Shown here piece after piece: positions 1-8,599 of a stretch of 50,490 bases of DNA. Source of the DNA: an uncultured Acidobacteriia bacterium (GTDB lineage: Bacteria; Acidobacteriota; Terriglobia; Bryobacterales; Bryobacteraceae); the NCBI GenBank assembly GCA_903882645.1, contig CAIRXZ010000064.1, positions 1-50,490 of the forward strand. The letters run 5' to 3'. The translations under genes were made by a program, and so were the position numbers. Positions within the stretch are counted from its first letter, which is position 1; each line of letters opens with the position of its first letter. A model generated the notes under the pieces. The model did no database searches. It was given only the letters and a program-made list of their open reading frames with translations, and was not told the origin of the DNA.

Positions 1-68
1 CCGCGGATCGCCTCTAGCGCCACCTTCGCCTTGAACTTCGGCGTGTACTGCTTTCGCGTCGTCGTCAT
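1..68 (-). CDS. IS3-family transposase OrfA, N-terminal fragment (runs off the window)
   Basis: Reading minus from an ATG at 68-66, the first residues are MTTTRKQYTPKFKAKVALEA, the standard beginning of IS3-family OrfA proteins (helix-turn-helix DNA-binding subunit that is fused to the OrfB DDE catalytic part by programmed frameshifting). A GAGGAAG ribosome site precedes the ATG by about six bases. Only about 22 residues are in the window. Confidence 0.7.
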   Translation of the reverse strand, partial: MTTTRKQYTPKFKAKVALEAIR

Positions 69-137
69 CGCCGTCTTCCTCGCGACCGCCGACTCCGAAA
101 TTAACTTAATGCGTGGTCTGAATTCTGGGGTCCACTA
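1..137 (-). mobile_element. IS3-family insertion sequence, one end only
   Basis: The window opens inside an insertion sequence read on the minus strand. The edge is placed near 134-138, where the interrupted restriction-modification frame stops matching its family and the minus strand reads TAGTGGACCCCAGAATTC. About 70 bases further in, an OrfA-like reading frame begins, which is the usual layout of IS3-family elements. The rest of the element lies outside the window, so the other terminal repeat and any target duplication cannot be seen. The IS3 assignment rests on the 22 visible OrfA residues and is an inference. Confidence 0.6.
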
Positions 138-1251
138 TAAAGCACAGGCGCGCGAGTTTCTGGTGGAAACGCTTCAGTTCGGCTCTGCTGCTCTTGGCGC
201 GCTCAAATTCCCTGCGCAGGTCATCGAGGAAGAGCGAGCGAATGACCTTGAGGATGTCCCGCTCGCTGGTGTAATGCCCGCCAATCTGTCGCCGTTCCTT
301 CGGTTCCATGACGGCCTGAAAGAGCGAACCGAAAATGGCGGGTGAGATTCGCGACCAATCGAAGCGCGCGCAGGCAACGAGAGCGTTGCGCATGTCGCGG
401 TTGAAATCGGCGAAACCGAGATTCTCGGCAAAGAGCTCGCCGTCGACGTAGGCGAATGCGGCAAGGGATTCGTCGAGGTTCTTCTGGCGTTTTTCGGGCG
501 GCGTATTCAGAACGTCGAAGAGATGCGCGAGGTGCAAGCCGAGATCGGAGCCGTCCTCAGCGGTGCGGTTCAGCAGGTAGAGCTTGAACGATTCACGCTC
601 GAAGATGCCCGTGTCTTCTCCGAAGAGGCAAAAGAGGACGCGAACGAGGAAGCGTTCGAGTCGATGCCCCGAGTAGCCGCCGGCCTCAAGCGCGTCGTGG
701 AGGCGGCCCATGATTTCGACCGCTTCAATGTTGATCGGGTCTTGCTCCTCGAACTTGTGCTGCTTGTAGCCGGGGATAAATGCGAAGGCATGGATGCATT
801 TGTGGAAGTCGGCCAGCGGAAACTCGATGGTAGCCACGCGTTGGCTCTCGAAAAGCGGCAAGCCCCGCTGGTCTTCGGGCTCAAGATCGTGCAGAGCGAT
901 GCGGGCGAAGTCGGAGACGATGACGTAGCGGGGAATTTCATTTATGCGTCCTTCGCGCGCGAGGTCTTGGAGGTAACGGAACGCCTGCGACTCCGCCTTG
1001 CCGAGGTCTTTGCCGAAACTCTTGTGCTCGACGAGCACGACGCCGGGCCAGAATAAATCGATGTATCCGTAGTCGCCGGAGATCTTCTTCACCGGCTCTT
1101 CGAAGCTCGCTACGACGCGACGGCGGATACCGAAGACATTGAAGAATTCATTCCAGAAAGTTTGCTTTTCCGCTCGTTCACTCGTGACACCCGTCCACTC
1201 ATTTGAAAAGGCGATCGCGCGGTGGCGGATCTCGTTCCAGGAGAGGGGCAC
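106..1251 (-). pseudogene. MmeI-like type IIL restriction-modification enzyme, truncated by an IS
   Basis: The 381 residues match the N-terminal third of MmeI-family enzymes, single polypeptides of roughly 900-1000 residues that join a nuclease, a helical spacer, an adenine methyltransferase and a target-recognition domain. The nuclease signature is visible as D65 and E75-x-K77 in 'IDLFWPGVVLVEHK'. The helical spacer follows (ERFLVRVLFCLFGEDTGIFE). The frame breaks after 'LARLCF', exactly where the methyltransferase motif I (DPACGxGxFL) should begin; the last ten codons come from the IS terminus. No methyltransferase remains in the window, so the fragment cannot be a working restriction-modification enzyme unless the rest lies beyond the IS. 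The start is a GTG at 1251 with a TATAAT six bases upstream and no Shine-Dalgarno. Confidence 0.8.
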
Positions 1252-1257
1252 CGGTAG

Positions 1258-1263
1258 ATTATA
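1258..1263 (-). promoter_or_regulatory. -10 box six bases before a start codon (probable leaderless promoter)
   Basis: On the minus strand a perfect TATAAT ends six bases before the GTG of the MmeI-like gene. No ribosome-binding sequence fits between them, so transcription would begin at or within a base or two of the start codon. No convincing -35 box at 16-18 bases. Confidence 0.5.
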
Positions 1264-1425
1264 GCAAGGCGGTACCGCGTATCGAGCGCAAGATTCCAGA
1301 GCCCCCAGGTCGGCGCAAACCTGGCGACGGATTCAAACTGACCCACTACCGGACTTTCCTTCTAAGCTCGCCGCGAGCGGAAGCATGGCTGAACGCCGCG
1401 GCGAGGGCGGGGAGGCCCGCCCCGC

Positions 1426-3594
1426 TCAAGCGCGGGCCAATGCCGCTTTGATGCGCGCCGGCGTCATGGGAAGCTGCGTCATCCGCGCGCCGGAGGCGTC
1501 GTAGATGGCGTTGGCGATCAGCCCGCCCATCGGCGTAATGGACAGTTCACCGGCTCCGATGATGTTCTTCTCGGAGCTTTCCACAAGGACCACGTCTATC
1601 TTGGGGACCCAGGAGAAACGCGGAAGCTCGTAGTCGCTTAAGTTGCGGGTCAGGATTTCCCCGCCCCGGAATTGGATCGCCTCGCTCAGGCAGAAGCCGA
1701 GGCCCATGGTGACGCAGCCCTCGCACTGCTGGCGCAGGCCCTCGGGATTGAGCTGCAGGCCGACGTCGACAGCCGTCACGACGCGCTTCACGCGCACCTC
1801 GCCGGTGGTTTTGTCCACCGCCACTTCGGCCATGTTGGCGGCGTAACCATTCGAATAAATGCCGCAGGCCACGCCGAACCCGCGTCCGCTGGGCGCCTTC
1901 CCGGACTTCCAGCCGAACTGCCGGGCGGCGGCCTCGAGCACGCGCCGCATGCGGGGGTTGGTCATGTTATTGAGGCGGAATTCGACCGGGTCGATGCCGG
2001 CCTTGGCGGCCATGACGTCGATCTGGGATTCGCGGGCGAACGCGTTGCTGTGGACCGCCGGACCGCGCCACGCGCCAACGGCCATGGGGTGGACCTGCGG
2101 ACCGCCGCCGCCGCGGCCGCCCATCCAGCCGCCGGCCGAGGCCAGTTTCAGGTTCGGCACGTCGTAGAAGAAGCTCTGCTCTCCGCCGGGGCCGATGATG
2201 TAAGCGTCCCAAAACGCGATCTTGCCGGCGCTGGTCACCCCGGAGCGGATCTTCATGACCGCCGCGGGTTTGTAGGTGTCGAAGAAGAACTCCTCCTCGC
2301 GGCTGCACATGACCTGGACGGGCGTGCCGGTGAGGGTGGCCAGGCGCGCGGCCTCGAGGGCATATCCGGCGCCGGAATCGGCCTTGCCGCCGAAGCCGCC
2401 GCCCACGTAGGTCGAGATCACGCGCACCTTCTCGGCCGGCAATTGCAGGCCGCCCGAGATGGTGGTCCGAACGGAGAACGGCGCCTGGGTGCTGGCCCAA
2501 ACGGTGACTTTTCCGTCCTCCACCTGAGCGGTGGCGGTGTGGGTTTCGATGGGGGCGTGGGCCACGTAGCTTTCGAGCCAGGTCTGGTCGAAGACGGAGG
2601 CCGAGAGTCTTTCGCCGGCGGCGATGTCGCCGGGTCCGGACTTGTTGGGCGCCCCCGCGGCCTTGATCATGTAGTCGGCGAGGGAGGCATTGTCGGGACC
2701 GGCCGCGGGCTTGTCGAATTCGGCCTTCACCTTGGCCAGCGCCTCGGCCGCCACGTCGGGACGTTCATGCAGCACGGCGACGATATCGCCGTCCTTGACA
2801 ACCCGCACGCCCGGAACCTTCTCGGCCGCCGAGGTATCCACGCTCTTCAGCGCCGCCCCTTTGGCCGGGGGCCGGAGCAGCTTGGCGTGCAGCATGCCGG
2901 GAAGGATGAAGTCGCCCGCGTATTTGGCCTTGCCGGCGATCTTGACGTTGGCGTCCTTGCGCGGCGGCGTTTTGCCGATCACCTGGAAGTCCTTGGGGTC
3001 CTTGACCGGGGTGTTGGGCATGGTGCGCTCGATTTTCCTGCCCTCCACCAGCCTGGCGTAGGCGATGGTCTTGGCTGCGTCGGCGGAATCGGTCACCACG
3101 CCGGCTTTGACGCGCAGACGCGCGACCGGCGAGTTGAGCCGCTCCGACGCCATTTGGAGCAGCACCGCGCGCGCTTCGGCGGCCGCGCGGCGCACCGACG
3201 GCGCCAGTTGCGACGAGCCCATGGAGCCGAACGTGCCCATGTCGAACGGGCACAAATCGGTATCGCCGGTGACCATGTCGACGGAATCGTAAGCTACATC
3301 CAGCTCGTCGGCGATGACGGCCGCGAGTTGGGTGATGAGACCCTGGCCGAGCTCGACCTTACCGGCGAAGCCGGTCACCCGGCCGTCGGCGCCGATCCTC
3401 AGGAAGGCGTTGAAATCAGTAGGAGCGCCCATGCCCCCGAAGCCGCCGGCTCCGCGTCCTGAACCGCCGCGGCCGCCAGGAGGCTGTCCGCCCGGCGCCG
3501 GACCCTGCGCCAGCGCGCGGGTGTTGAAGAACACGGTGAGGCCCGCTCCCGCGAGGCCGATGAAGTCGCGGCGCTTCAAATCCCGTTTTGCCAT
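1426..3594 (-). CDS. Xanthine dehydrogenase-family molybdopterin-binding subunit (IorB-like)
   Basis: Large molybdenum-cofactor subunit of an aldehyde/isoquinoline-type hydroxylase; it should oxidise an aldehyde or N-heterocycle using water-derived oxygen and pass electrons to the [2Fe-2S] partner encoded just upstream. The N-terminus has a twin-arginine signal (KRRDFIGLAG), so the folded enzyme is probably exported. A Gly/Pro-rich linker follows (about residues 30-50). The family signature GGGFGGK and a late GAGE stretch, site of the base-catalyst glutamate in this family, are both present. Length 722 fits IorB-type subunits. The upstream gene stops at TAA directly abutting this ATG, so the two are co-translated. 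The substrate cannot be read from sequence; the symbol is left blank because isoquinoline activity is unproven. Confidence 0.9.
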   Translation of the reverse strand: MAKRDLKRRDFIGLAGAGLTVFFNTRALAQGPAPGGQPPGGRGGSGRGAGGFGGMGAPTDFNAFLRIGADGRVTGFAGKVELGQGLITQLAAVIADELDVAYDSVDMVTGDTDLCPFDMGTFGSMGSSQLAPSVRRAAAEARAVLLQMASERLNSPVARLRVKAGVVTDSADAAKTIAYARLVEGRKIERTMPNTPVKDPKDFQVIGKTPPRKDANVKIAGKAKYAGDFILPGMLHAKLLRPPAKGAALKSVDTSAAEKVPGVRVVKDGDIVAVLHERPDVAAEALAKVKAEFDKPAAGPDNASLADYMIKAAGAPNKSGPGDIAAGERLSASVFDQTWLESYVAHAPIETHTATAQVEDGKVTVWASTQAPFSVRTTISGGLQLPAEKVRVISTYVGGGFGGKADSGAGYALEAARLATLTGTPVQVMCSREEEFFFDTYKPAAVMKIRSGVTSAGKIAFWDAYIIGPGGEQSFFYDVPNLKLASAGGWMGGRGGGGPQVHPMAVGAWRGPAVHSNAFARESQIDVMAAKAGIDPVEFRLNNMTNPRMRRVLEAAARQFGWKSGKAPSGRGFGVACGIYSNGYAANMAEVAVDKTTGEVRVKRVVTAVDVGLQLNPEGLRQQCEGCVTMGLGFCLSEAIQFRGGEILTRNLSDYELPRFSWVPKIDVVLVESSEKNIIGAGELSITPMGGLIANAIYDASGARMTQLPMTPARIKAALARA

Positions 3595-4068
3595 TTAAGC
3601 TCCTGCCTTTCCCGCCCCGGCGGCTTCCTCGATGGCCGCCAGAATACGCACGTGCGCGCCGCAGCGGCACAGGTTGCCGTCCATGGCCTGGACGATCTGC
3701 GCGCGCGTGGGGCGCGGCGTTTTCTTCAACAGCGCGTACGCGTTCATGATCATTCCGGGCGTGCAAAAGCCGCACTGGAACGCGTCGTGGTCCAAGAACG
3801 CCTGCTGCACGGCGTGGAGCCTGGTTTGGCCCAGGCCTTCGATGGTCAGCACTTCCTTGCCGGCCACGTCCTTCAGAGGCGTCGAGCACGACCGCACGGC
3901 CTGGTTGCCCACCACCACGGTGCAGGCGCCGCACACACTTTCGCCGCACCCGAACTTCGTGCCGGTTAGCCCGAGGTCCGAGCGCAGCACCCACAGCAGC
4001 ATGCGCCCGTCGTCGGTCTTCACACTGGCCGGTTTGCCATTGAGTCTGAACGATATGGTCCGTTCCAC
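3595..4068 (-). CDS. (2Fe-2S)-binding subunit of molybdenum hydroxylase (IorA-like)
   Basis: Small electron-transfer subunit partnering the molybdopterin protein downstream. From a GTG at 4068 the protein is 157 residues. Plant-type [2Fe-2S] ligands are C41, C46, C49 and C61 (GCGESVCGACT), and the second cluster's ligands are C99, C102, C134 and C136 (QCGFCTPGM and CRCGAH). This start is preferred over an in-frame GTG 15 bases upstream because AAGGAG sits five bases before it. It has no signal peptide, in keeping with export in complex with the Tat-bearing partner. The two genes form a tight pair (TAAATG junction); no third FAD subunit is present, as is usual for Ior-type enzymes. Confidence 0.92.
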   Translation of the reverse strand: MERTISFRLNGKPASVKTDDGRMLLWVLRSDLGLTGTKFGCGESVCGACTVVVGNQAVRSCSTPLKDVAGKEVLTIEGLGQTRLHAVQQAFLDHDAFQCGFCTPGMIMNAYALLKKTPRPTRAQIVQAMDGNLCRCGAHVRILAAIEEAAGAGKAGA

Positions 4069-4117
4069 GGGATCTCCTTCCACCCAGGAGTTGTCACCCC
4101 TATTATGCGCCCGTTAC

Positions 4118-4126
4118 TGCTAGAAT
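4118..4126 (+). promoter_or_regulatory. Possible extended -10 promoter for the DUF2911 gene
   Basis: TGCTAGAAT at 4118-4126 has the TGn extension plus a five-of-six -10 box, about 70 bases before the ATG at 4195. No good -35 box is seen, which is common for extended -10 promoters. It lies in the divergent gap with the IorA-like gene. Confidence 0.35.
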
Positions 4127-4194
4127 GGCGGGCGGCGCCCTGCCGCGCAAATCGCAAGCCGAGTTCAAAGGGCGCGCCGTAAGGAGGAACGCAC

Positions 4195-4725
4195 ATGAAG
4201 TCTCTTTTGATATGCGCCGGAGCGCTCATCGCCGCCGCGGGTCTGGTTTTCGCGCAGAGTCCAGCCGCCACGGAGACCAAGGCTTTCGCCGGCAAGACGA
4301 TCACCATCAAGTACTCTTCCCCCGGTGTAAAGGGCCGGGTGGGCAAGCTGTTCACCAAGGACGGACAGATCGGCAAGGACGCGACCTATCCGGTTTGGCG
4401 CGCGGGCGCCAACGCCGCCACGGCCTTCCACACGGATGCCGATCTCGACGTGGCTGGTCTGGCCGTGCCGAAGGGCGACTGCACGCTATACGTGGACATC
4501 ACCGACCAGGACAACTGGCAGTTGATCGTCAACAAGCAGACGGGCCAGTGGGGGCTGACGTACAACAAGGCGCAGGACCTCGGCCGCGTCAAGATGACCA
4601 TGAGCAAGCCGCCGGCGCCCATCGAGAACCTGAAATACACGATCACCGATCTGGGCGGCGGTAAGGGCAAACTCGAGCTGGCGTGGGAGAACCACATCGG
4701 TTCCGTGCAGTTCACGGTGAAGTAG
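4195..4725 (+). CDS. DUF2911 domain-containing secreted protein
   Basis: A 176-residue protein with a clear signal peptide (MKSLLICAGALIAAAGLVFA, cleaved near AQS). The rest matches DUF2911, a beta-rich exported domain common in Acidobacteria and Bacteroidetes with no established function. Recognisable pieces are the early 'ITIKYSSPGVKGR' strand, the central 'YPVWRAGANAATAFHTDADL' region and the terminal 'LELAWENHIGSVQFTVK'. A strong AAGGAGG at 4181-4187 fixes the start. It stands alone, divergent from the hydroxylase pair and 108 bases before the proton ATPase. Confidence 0.88.
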   Translation: MKSLLICAGALIAAAGLVFAQSPAATETKAFAGKTITIKYSSPGVKGRVGKLFTKDGQIGKDATYPVWRAGANAATAFHTDADLDVAGLAVPKGDCTLYVDITDQDNWQLIVNKQTGQWGLTYNKAQDLGRVKMTMSKPPAPIENLKYTITDLGGGKGKLELAWENHIGSVQFTVK

Positions 4726-4833
4726 CGCGGCGGCGAGCGGCGGCACGGCTAATACGCCAGCGGGATTGCCGCGCTGGAGTTCAACCCCCTGGATGCACTG
4801 GCCCTGAAGGGGATTTCTGCGCCAGATTAGCCA

Positions 4834-7173
4834 ATGACTCCACAATCTCCCGTCAAGGATGTCCCGCCGCCAGCCGGCCTCACGAGCGATGAAGCCCGCC
4901 GCCGGCTCGAGAAGTTCGGTCCAAACACAATTCCCGATACGGCCCTGCATCCCCTGCGCAGGGCTCTGACCAAATTCTGGGCGCCGGTTCCGTGGATGCT
5001 CGAAGCCGCAGTCCTGCTCGAGTTGGCGCTCGGCAAGCACGTTGAGGCGTCGATCGTCGCGGGTCTTCTGGCGTTCAACGCCGTGCTCGGATTCCTCCAG
5101 GAAGGGCGCGCCCAGGCGACGCTTGCCGCGCTGAAGTCGCGGCTCGCGCTGAACGCCTCGGTCCGCCGGGACAATGCCTGGAAAACCATACCCGCCGCCG
5201 AACTCGCGCCGGGCGACATTGTGAAACTCTCGCTTGGCGCCGTGGTTGCCGCCGACGTGCGTCTGATCGAAGGCGAGGCGCTGCTCGACCAGTCCATGAT
5301 CACCGGCGAATCCATACCCATCGAGGCGGCGCCGGGCCTGGAAACCTACGCAGGGGCGCTGGTACGGCGCGGCGAAGCAGTTGCGGAGGTCACGGCGACG
5401 GGCGGGCGCACAAAGTTTGGACGCGCCGCGGAACTGGTCCGCGGCGCGCGCGTCGTCAGTTCCCAGCAGAAGGCCGTTCTGCGCGTGGTGCGCAATCTGG
5501 CCACGTTCAACAGCGCGATCATCGTGCTTCTGGTGGCGTATGCCTGCGCTCTCAAAATGCCGGTTAACGAGATTGTTCCCCTGGTGCTCACGGCGGTTCT
5601 GGCGTCGATCCCGGTAGCGCTGCCCGCCAGCTTCACGCTTGCGGCGGCCATCGGCGCGCGGGCGCTCGCGCACAGGGGCGTCCTTCCCACCCGGCTTTCG
5701 GCGGTGGATGAAGCGGCAAGCATCGATGTGCTGTGCTCGGACAAGACGGGCACGTTGACGCGAAACGAACTGAAGGTGACCGCCATCCGTCCCATGCCGG
5801 GCTTTGACGAACCGCACGTGCTGGGAATGGCCGCTCTCGCAAGCTCGGACGGCGGGCAGGATCCCGTGGACGCGGCCATTCGCTCGGCCGCCTCGCAAAC
5901 CGCAGCCTCCGATCTGCCGAAGCCGATCAAATTCGTGCCGTTCGACCCCGGCGCAAAGATGTCCGAGGCCACGGCTGTCGATTCGAGCGGAACCACGGTG
6001 CGCATCGTAAAGGGGGCCTTTGCCGCGGTCGCGAGCCTCACGCCATCCATGCCGGACGCCCTCGCGGCGGCGAATGAACTCGAGGCCCAGGGCTTCCGGG
6101 TTCTGGCCATCGCGCTGGGTCCGCCGGAGGCGATGAAGCTCGCGGGGATCATCGCTCTCAGCGACCCGCCAAGAACGGATTCGGCGGCGCTCATTACGGA
6201 GTTGCGCGCCTTGGGCGTCCGTACCGTGATGGTGACGGGCGATGCTCCGGCGACGGCGGAGATCGTGGCTCGCGGAGTGGGTCTCGATGGAGCGGTCTAT
6301 CCACCCGGCCCCATTCCCGACAGCGTACGCGCGGAGGATTTCGCGGTTTTCGCCGGCGTTCTTCCGGAGGGCAAGTACGGCCTCGTCAAGGCGTTCCAGA
6401 AGAGCGGCCACACCGTCGGTATGTGCGGCGACGGCGCCAACGACGCGCCGGCGCTGCGCCAGGCGCAGATGGGAATCGCGGTGTCCACAGCGACCGACGT
6501 GGCTAAGTCGGCCGCCGGCATCGTACTGACCGAACCTGGACTCGGCGGCATTGTCGCTTCGGTAAGAGAAGGCCGCGTGACGTTCCAGCGTATCCTGACC
6601 TATACGCTCAACTCCCTGATCAAGAAGACCGCACAGGCGCTCTTCCTGGCGGCCGGCCTGATCATGACAGGGCAGGCGATCCTGACCCCCATGCTGATGG
6701 TCATACTGATGGTCACCGGCGACTTCCTGGCGATGTCCTTGACGACGGACAACGTGCGCCCGTCCCCGGCTCCCAATGCCTGGCGAATCGGCCAATTGAC
6801 GATCGCGGGCGTCGTTATGGGAATCGGCGACCTGATCTTTTGCACCGCTGTCCTGGCCGCCGGCAAATTCCGGATGGACCTCGGAATCGAGGCGCTGAGA
6901 ACCCTGGCGTTGGTCGCACTCGTGTTCGGCAATGAGGCGACACTCTACGCCGTTCGCGAACGGCGGCGCCTGTGGAGCTCCCGCCCAAGCCTGTGGGTGA
7001 TTGTGTCGTCGGTCTGCGATGTATTGATCATTGTGGCGCTGGCCACGCGCGGAATCGCAATGACGCCGTTGCCGCTTCCGGCGATAGCCTGCACGCTTGC
7101 GGCGGCGGCCGCCTTCGCATTTGTCATGGACCTGGTAAAGACGCCGGTATTCAGCCGCCTCAAGATTTCGTAG
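4834..7173 (+). CDS. P-type (P-IIIA-like) proton-efflux ATPase
   Basis: Cation-pumping P-type ATPase of 779 residues, most like plasma-membrane H+-ATPases. It has the N-terminal cation-ATPase segment (residues 10-60), the actuator motif TGES near residue 155, the phosphorylation site DKTGTLT with D303, the nucleotide-domain signature MVTGDAP, and the hinge motif GDGANDAPAL followed by TDVAKSAAGIVL. Hydrophobic helices near residues 50-85, 225-275 and 600-760 form the membrane domain. There are no N-terminal metal-binding cysteines and no CPC motif, which argues against a heavy-metal pump; the short length and P-IIIA features argue against a Ca2+ pump. Expected role is extrusion of protons across the inner membrane. 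The stop codon overlaps the first base of a palindromic element. Confidence 0.88.
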   Translation: MTPQSPVKDVPPPAGLTSDEARRRLEKFGPNTIPDTALHPLRRALTKFWAPVPWMLEAAVLLELALGKHVEASIVAGLLAFNAVLGFLQEGRAQATLAALKSRLALNASVRRDNAWKTIPAAELAPGDIVKLSLGAVVAADVRLIEGEALLDQSMITGESIPIEAAPGLETYAGALVRRGEAVAEVTATGGRTKFGRAAELVRGARVVSSQQKAVLRVVRNLATFNSAIIVLLVAYACALKMPVNEIVPLVLTAVLASIPVALPASFTLAAAIGARALAHRGVLPTRLSAVDEAASIDVLCSDKTGTLTRNELKVTAIRPMPGFDEPHVLGMAALASSDGGQDPVDAAIRSAASQTAASDLPKPIKFVPFDPGAKMSEATAVDSSGTTVRIVKGAFAAVASLTPSMPDALAAANELEAQGFRVLAIALGPPEAMKLAGIIALSDPPRTDSAALITELRALGVRTVMVTGDAPATAEIVARGVGLDGAVYPPGPIPDSVRAEDFAVFAGVLPEGKYGLVKAFQKSGHTVGMCGDGANDAPALRQAQMGIAVSTATDVAKSAAGIVLTEPGLGGIVASVREGRVTFQRILTYTLNSLIKKTAQALFLAAGLIMTGQAILTPMLMVILMVTGDFLAMSLTTDNVRPSPAPNAWRIGQLTIAGVVMGIGDLIFCTAVLAAGKFRMDLGIEALRTLALVALVFGNEATLYAVRERRRLWSSRPSLWVIVSSVCDVLIIVALATRGIAMTPLPLPAIACTLAAAAAFAFVMDLVKTPVFSRLKIS

Positions 7174-7277
7174 TGGGGCGGACCATCGTCGTTCGTGGTC
7201 TGCCCGGCGGGCGCAAACTCGCCTCCGGCGCCGCTTCGCGGCGCCGGCAGACGACAGAAACCGATCGTCCGCCCCAC
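7173..7277. repeat. Multi-hairpin repeat element with 16-bp terminal inverted repeat
   Basis: The ends GTGGGGCGGACCATCG (7173-7188) and CGATCGTCCGCCCCAC (7262-7277) are inverted copies with one mismatch. Inside are a perfect 10-bp stem with a TTC loop (7225-7247) and a second stem GTCTGCC/GGCAGAC (7198-7204 with 7246-7252). It fills the gap between two convergent genes and could also act as a bidirectional terminator. A shortened copy of its right half lies at 10290-10321. Confidence 0.75.
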
Positions 7278-7289
7278 GGCCCAAAGGGC

Positions 7290-8192
7290 CTACTTAGGGA
7301 ACAGTTTTTGCAGCTCTTCGAGGCTGGCCCGGCGGCCGTACTCGCACAACTCGAAGGATTCGGCGCGCTGGATCCTGGCGGCCGCCGCGGGGCCGTAACG
7401 TTTCTCGAGCGCGGCCCGGAGGGCCGGAGAGATGCGGCCGCCGCGCGTCTGGGCGAGCCATTTCCTGCGGGCCTCGGGGTCCGTGGGAACCTTGTCGAGG
7501 TTCCCGTCCACCCACGGCAGCCACTCGTACATCTGCGAGACCTGCGCGTCCAGGGCGTTGACCTTGACGTCCCATACGTCGTCGATCGCGACAGCCACGT
7601 CGGGCCGGAAAGGCGCGGGTTTCTGGAAGCCGTCTTCGTAGTAAAGGAAGATGGGATTCTTGCGTAAAGCCGGGGCCTCCGGAACGATGTTCGGGACCAC
7701 CACCATGTAAGCCGCGTCCTGCACGAGCACGCCGGTGTAACGATGGTCCGGGTGGTAATCGTTGGGCCGCGGAGAAAGAACGAGGTCGGCGTTCCACTGG
7801 CGGATGGCCCGGATGACCTGCCGGCGCACTTCGAGCGTGGGCATCAATTCGCCGTCGTGGTTGTTCATGACCTCGTATTCGGCGATGCCGAGGCGGCGGG
7901 CGGACTCCTGCGTCTCGGCGTACCTGCGCCGGGCCAGCGCGGCGCCGCCCATCTCCTGGTGGCCGGCGTCGCCGTTGGTGAGCGAGACGAATTTCACGGC
8001 CGCTCCGGCCTTTGCGAACTTGGCCGCGGTTCCGCCGAACTTCCCGTCGCAATCGTCCGGGTGAGCGCCGAAAGCGATCACGCGAAGCTTAGCCTCTTGC
8101 GCCTGCGCCATGGCAGTGTCCGATAGCGTCAAACCGAACAGTACCACCACAGGCAAGAAACCGCCAGCCAACACGAGCTTCGATCTCCACAT
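7290..8192 (-). CDS. PIG-L / LmbE-family deacetylase, secreted
   Basis: Zinc-dependent N-deacetylase of the GlcNAc-PI de-N-acetylase family. From the ATG at 8192 it is 300 residues: a signal peptide (MWRSKLVLAGGFLPVVVLFG, cleaved near AMAQAQ), then the metal-binding AHPDD at residues 43-47 and the second metal ligand HPDH at 147-150. The frame is open further upstream, but AAGGAGG five bases before 8192 and the signal peptide decide the start. Family members deacetylate N-acetylglucosamine-type sugars or related conjugates; solibacters have many exported paralogues, and the substrate here is unknown. It converges on the proton ATPase across the hairpin element. Confidence 0.88.
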   Translation of the reverse strand: MWRSKLVLAGGFLPVVVLFGLTLSDTAMAQAQEAKLRVIAFGAHPDDCDGKFGGTAAKFAKAGAAVKFVSLTNGDAGHQEMGGAALARRRYAETQESARRLGIAEYEVMNNHDGELMPTLEVRRQVIRAIRQWNADLVLSPRPNDYHPDHRYTGVLVQDAAYMVVVPNIVPEAPALRKNPIFLYYEDGFQKPAPFRPDVAVAIDDVWDVKVNALDAQVSQMYEWLPWVDGNLDKVPTDPEARRKWLAQTRGGRISPALRAALEKRYGPAAAARIQRAESFELCEYGRRASLEELQKLFPK

Positions 8193-8283
8193 AGAGCCTC
8201 CTTCGGATTCCGATGCGTATAACCAGACCGACGATAGCACGCCGGCGGGCCGCGATCCAGCGCGAGCTACATAGGAGTGGGGC

Positions 8284-8377
8284 CAGGCCTTCGGGCCTGC
8301 CGCCGGGCTTCGGTCCGGCGTGCCGCGACAACACGAAAAACGCCGGCTCAAAAGCCGGCGGCGGCCCGGAGGGGCCG
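8284..8377. repeat. Array of four consecutive hairpins with four-base loops
   Basis: Four hairpins follow each other: CAGGCC-TTCG-GGCCTG (8284-8299); an 8-bp stem with one G.T pair around TTCG (8301-8320); a perfect 8-bp stem around CAAA (8341-8360); and CGGCCC-GGAG-GGGCCG (8362-8377). The first two would be C(UUCG)G tetraloops in RNA read from the plus strand. The array sits upstream of the divergent PIG-L gene. No gene is convincing in 8193-8437. Confidence 0.7.
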
Positions 8378-8437
8378 GTTCCGCACGAGCGCCCGTTCTC
8401 GCGTTCATATGCGCGCGGATTCAAGGCTTTTTGCCAA

Positions 8438-8599
8438 ATGGCGGACGTGGTGAAGCTCCGAGAGATGAGGGCCAAGGGAATAACGGTACCAGCGATTGCC
8501 GCCAGCGCGGGGGTTTCAGTCGCAACGGTGAAGCGAAGGCTCAGCGGGACGGCCTACGAAGCCCCGAGTACACAGAACCACGCGGCCCAATCCCGGTAA
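8438..8599 (+). CDS. Possible small helix-turn-helix protein
   Basis: A 53-residue frame beginning MADVVKLREMRAKGITVPAI and continuing 'AASAGVSVATVKRRLSG' looks like the helix-turn-helix found at the ends of resolvases and transposases. The reading frame is open well upstream and there is no clear ribosome site. Its 3' end overlaps the end of the convergent RelE toxin gene by 59 bases, which is unusual for two real genes. It may be a relic of a mobile-element protein. Confidence 0.3.
   Translation: MADVVKLREMRAKGITVPAIAASAGVSVATVKRRLSGTAYEAPSTQNHAAQSR

Noticed and set aside
1252-1425. Remnant of another insertion sequence near 1340 (TAGTGGGTCAGTTTGAATCC on the minus strand)
   Set aside because: Looks a little like an IS terminus, but no transposase residue or matching inverted end can be found.
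1672-3462. A 596-codon plus-strand frame opposite the molybdenum hydroxylase
   Set aside because: Shadow of the IorB-like gene: Gly/Ala/His-rich, no signal peptide, no motif.
4097-4126. A -35/-10 pair using TTGTCA at 4091 with TAGAAT at 4121
   Set aside because: The spacer is 24 bases, too long; the extended -10 reading is preferred.
7173-7277. Simple intrinsic terminator
   Set aside because: Stable hairpins but no T-tract on either strand, and the terminal inverted repeat plus a second copy point to a repeat element. Some termination activity is still possible.
4486-7284. A 932-codon minus-strand open frame opposite the proton ATPase
   Set aside because: It mirrors a certain P-type ATPase and has the Arg/Gly/His-rich composition of antisense frames in high-GC DNA; no domain is recognisable.
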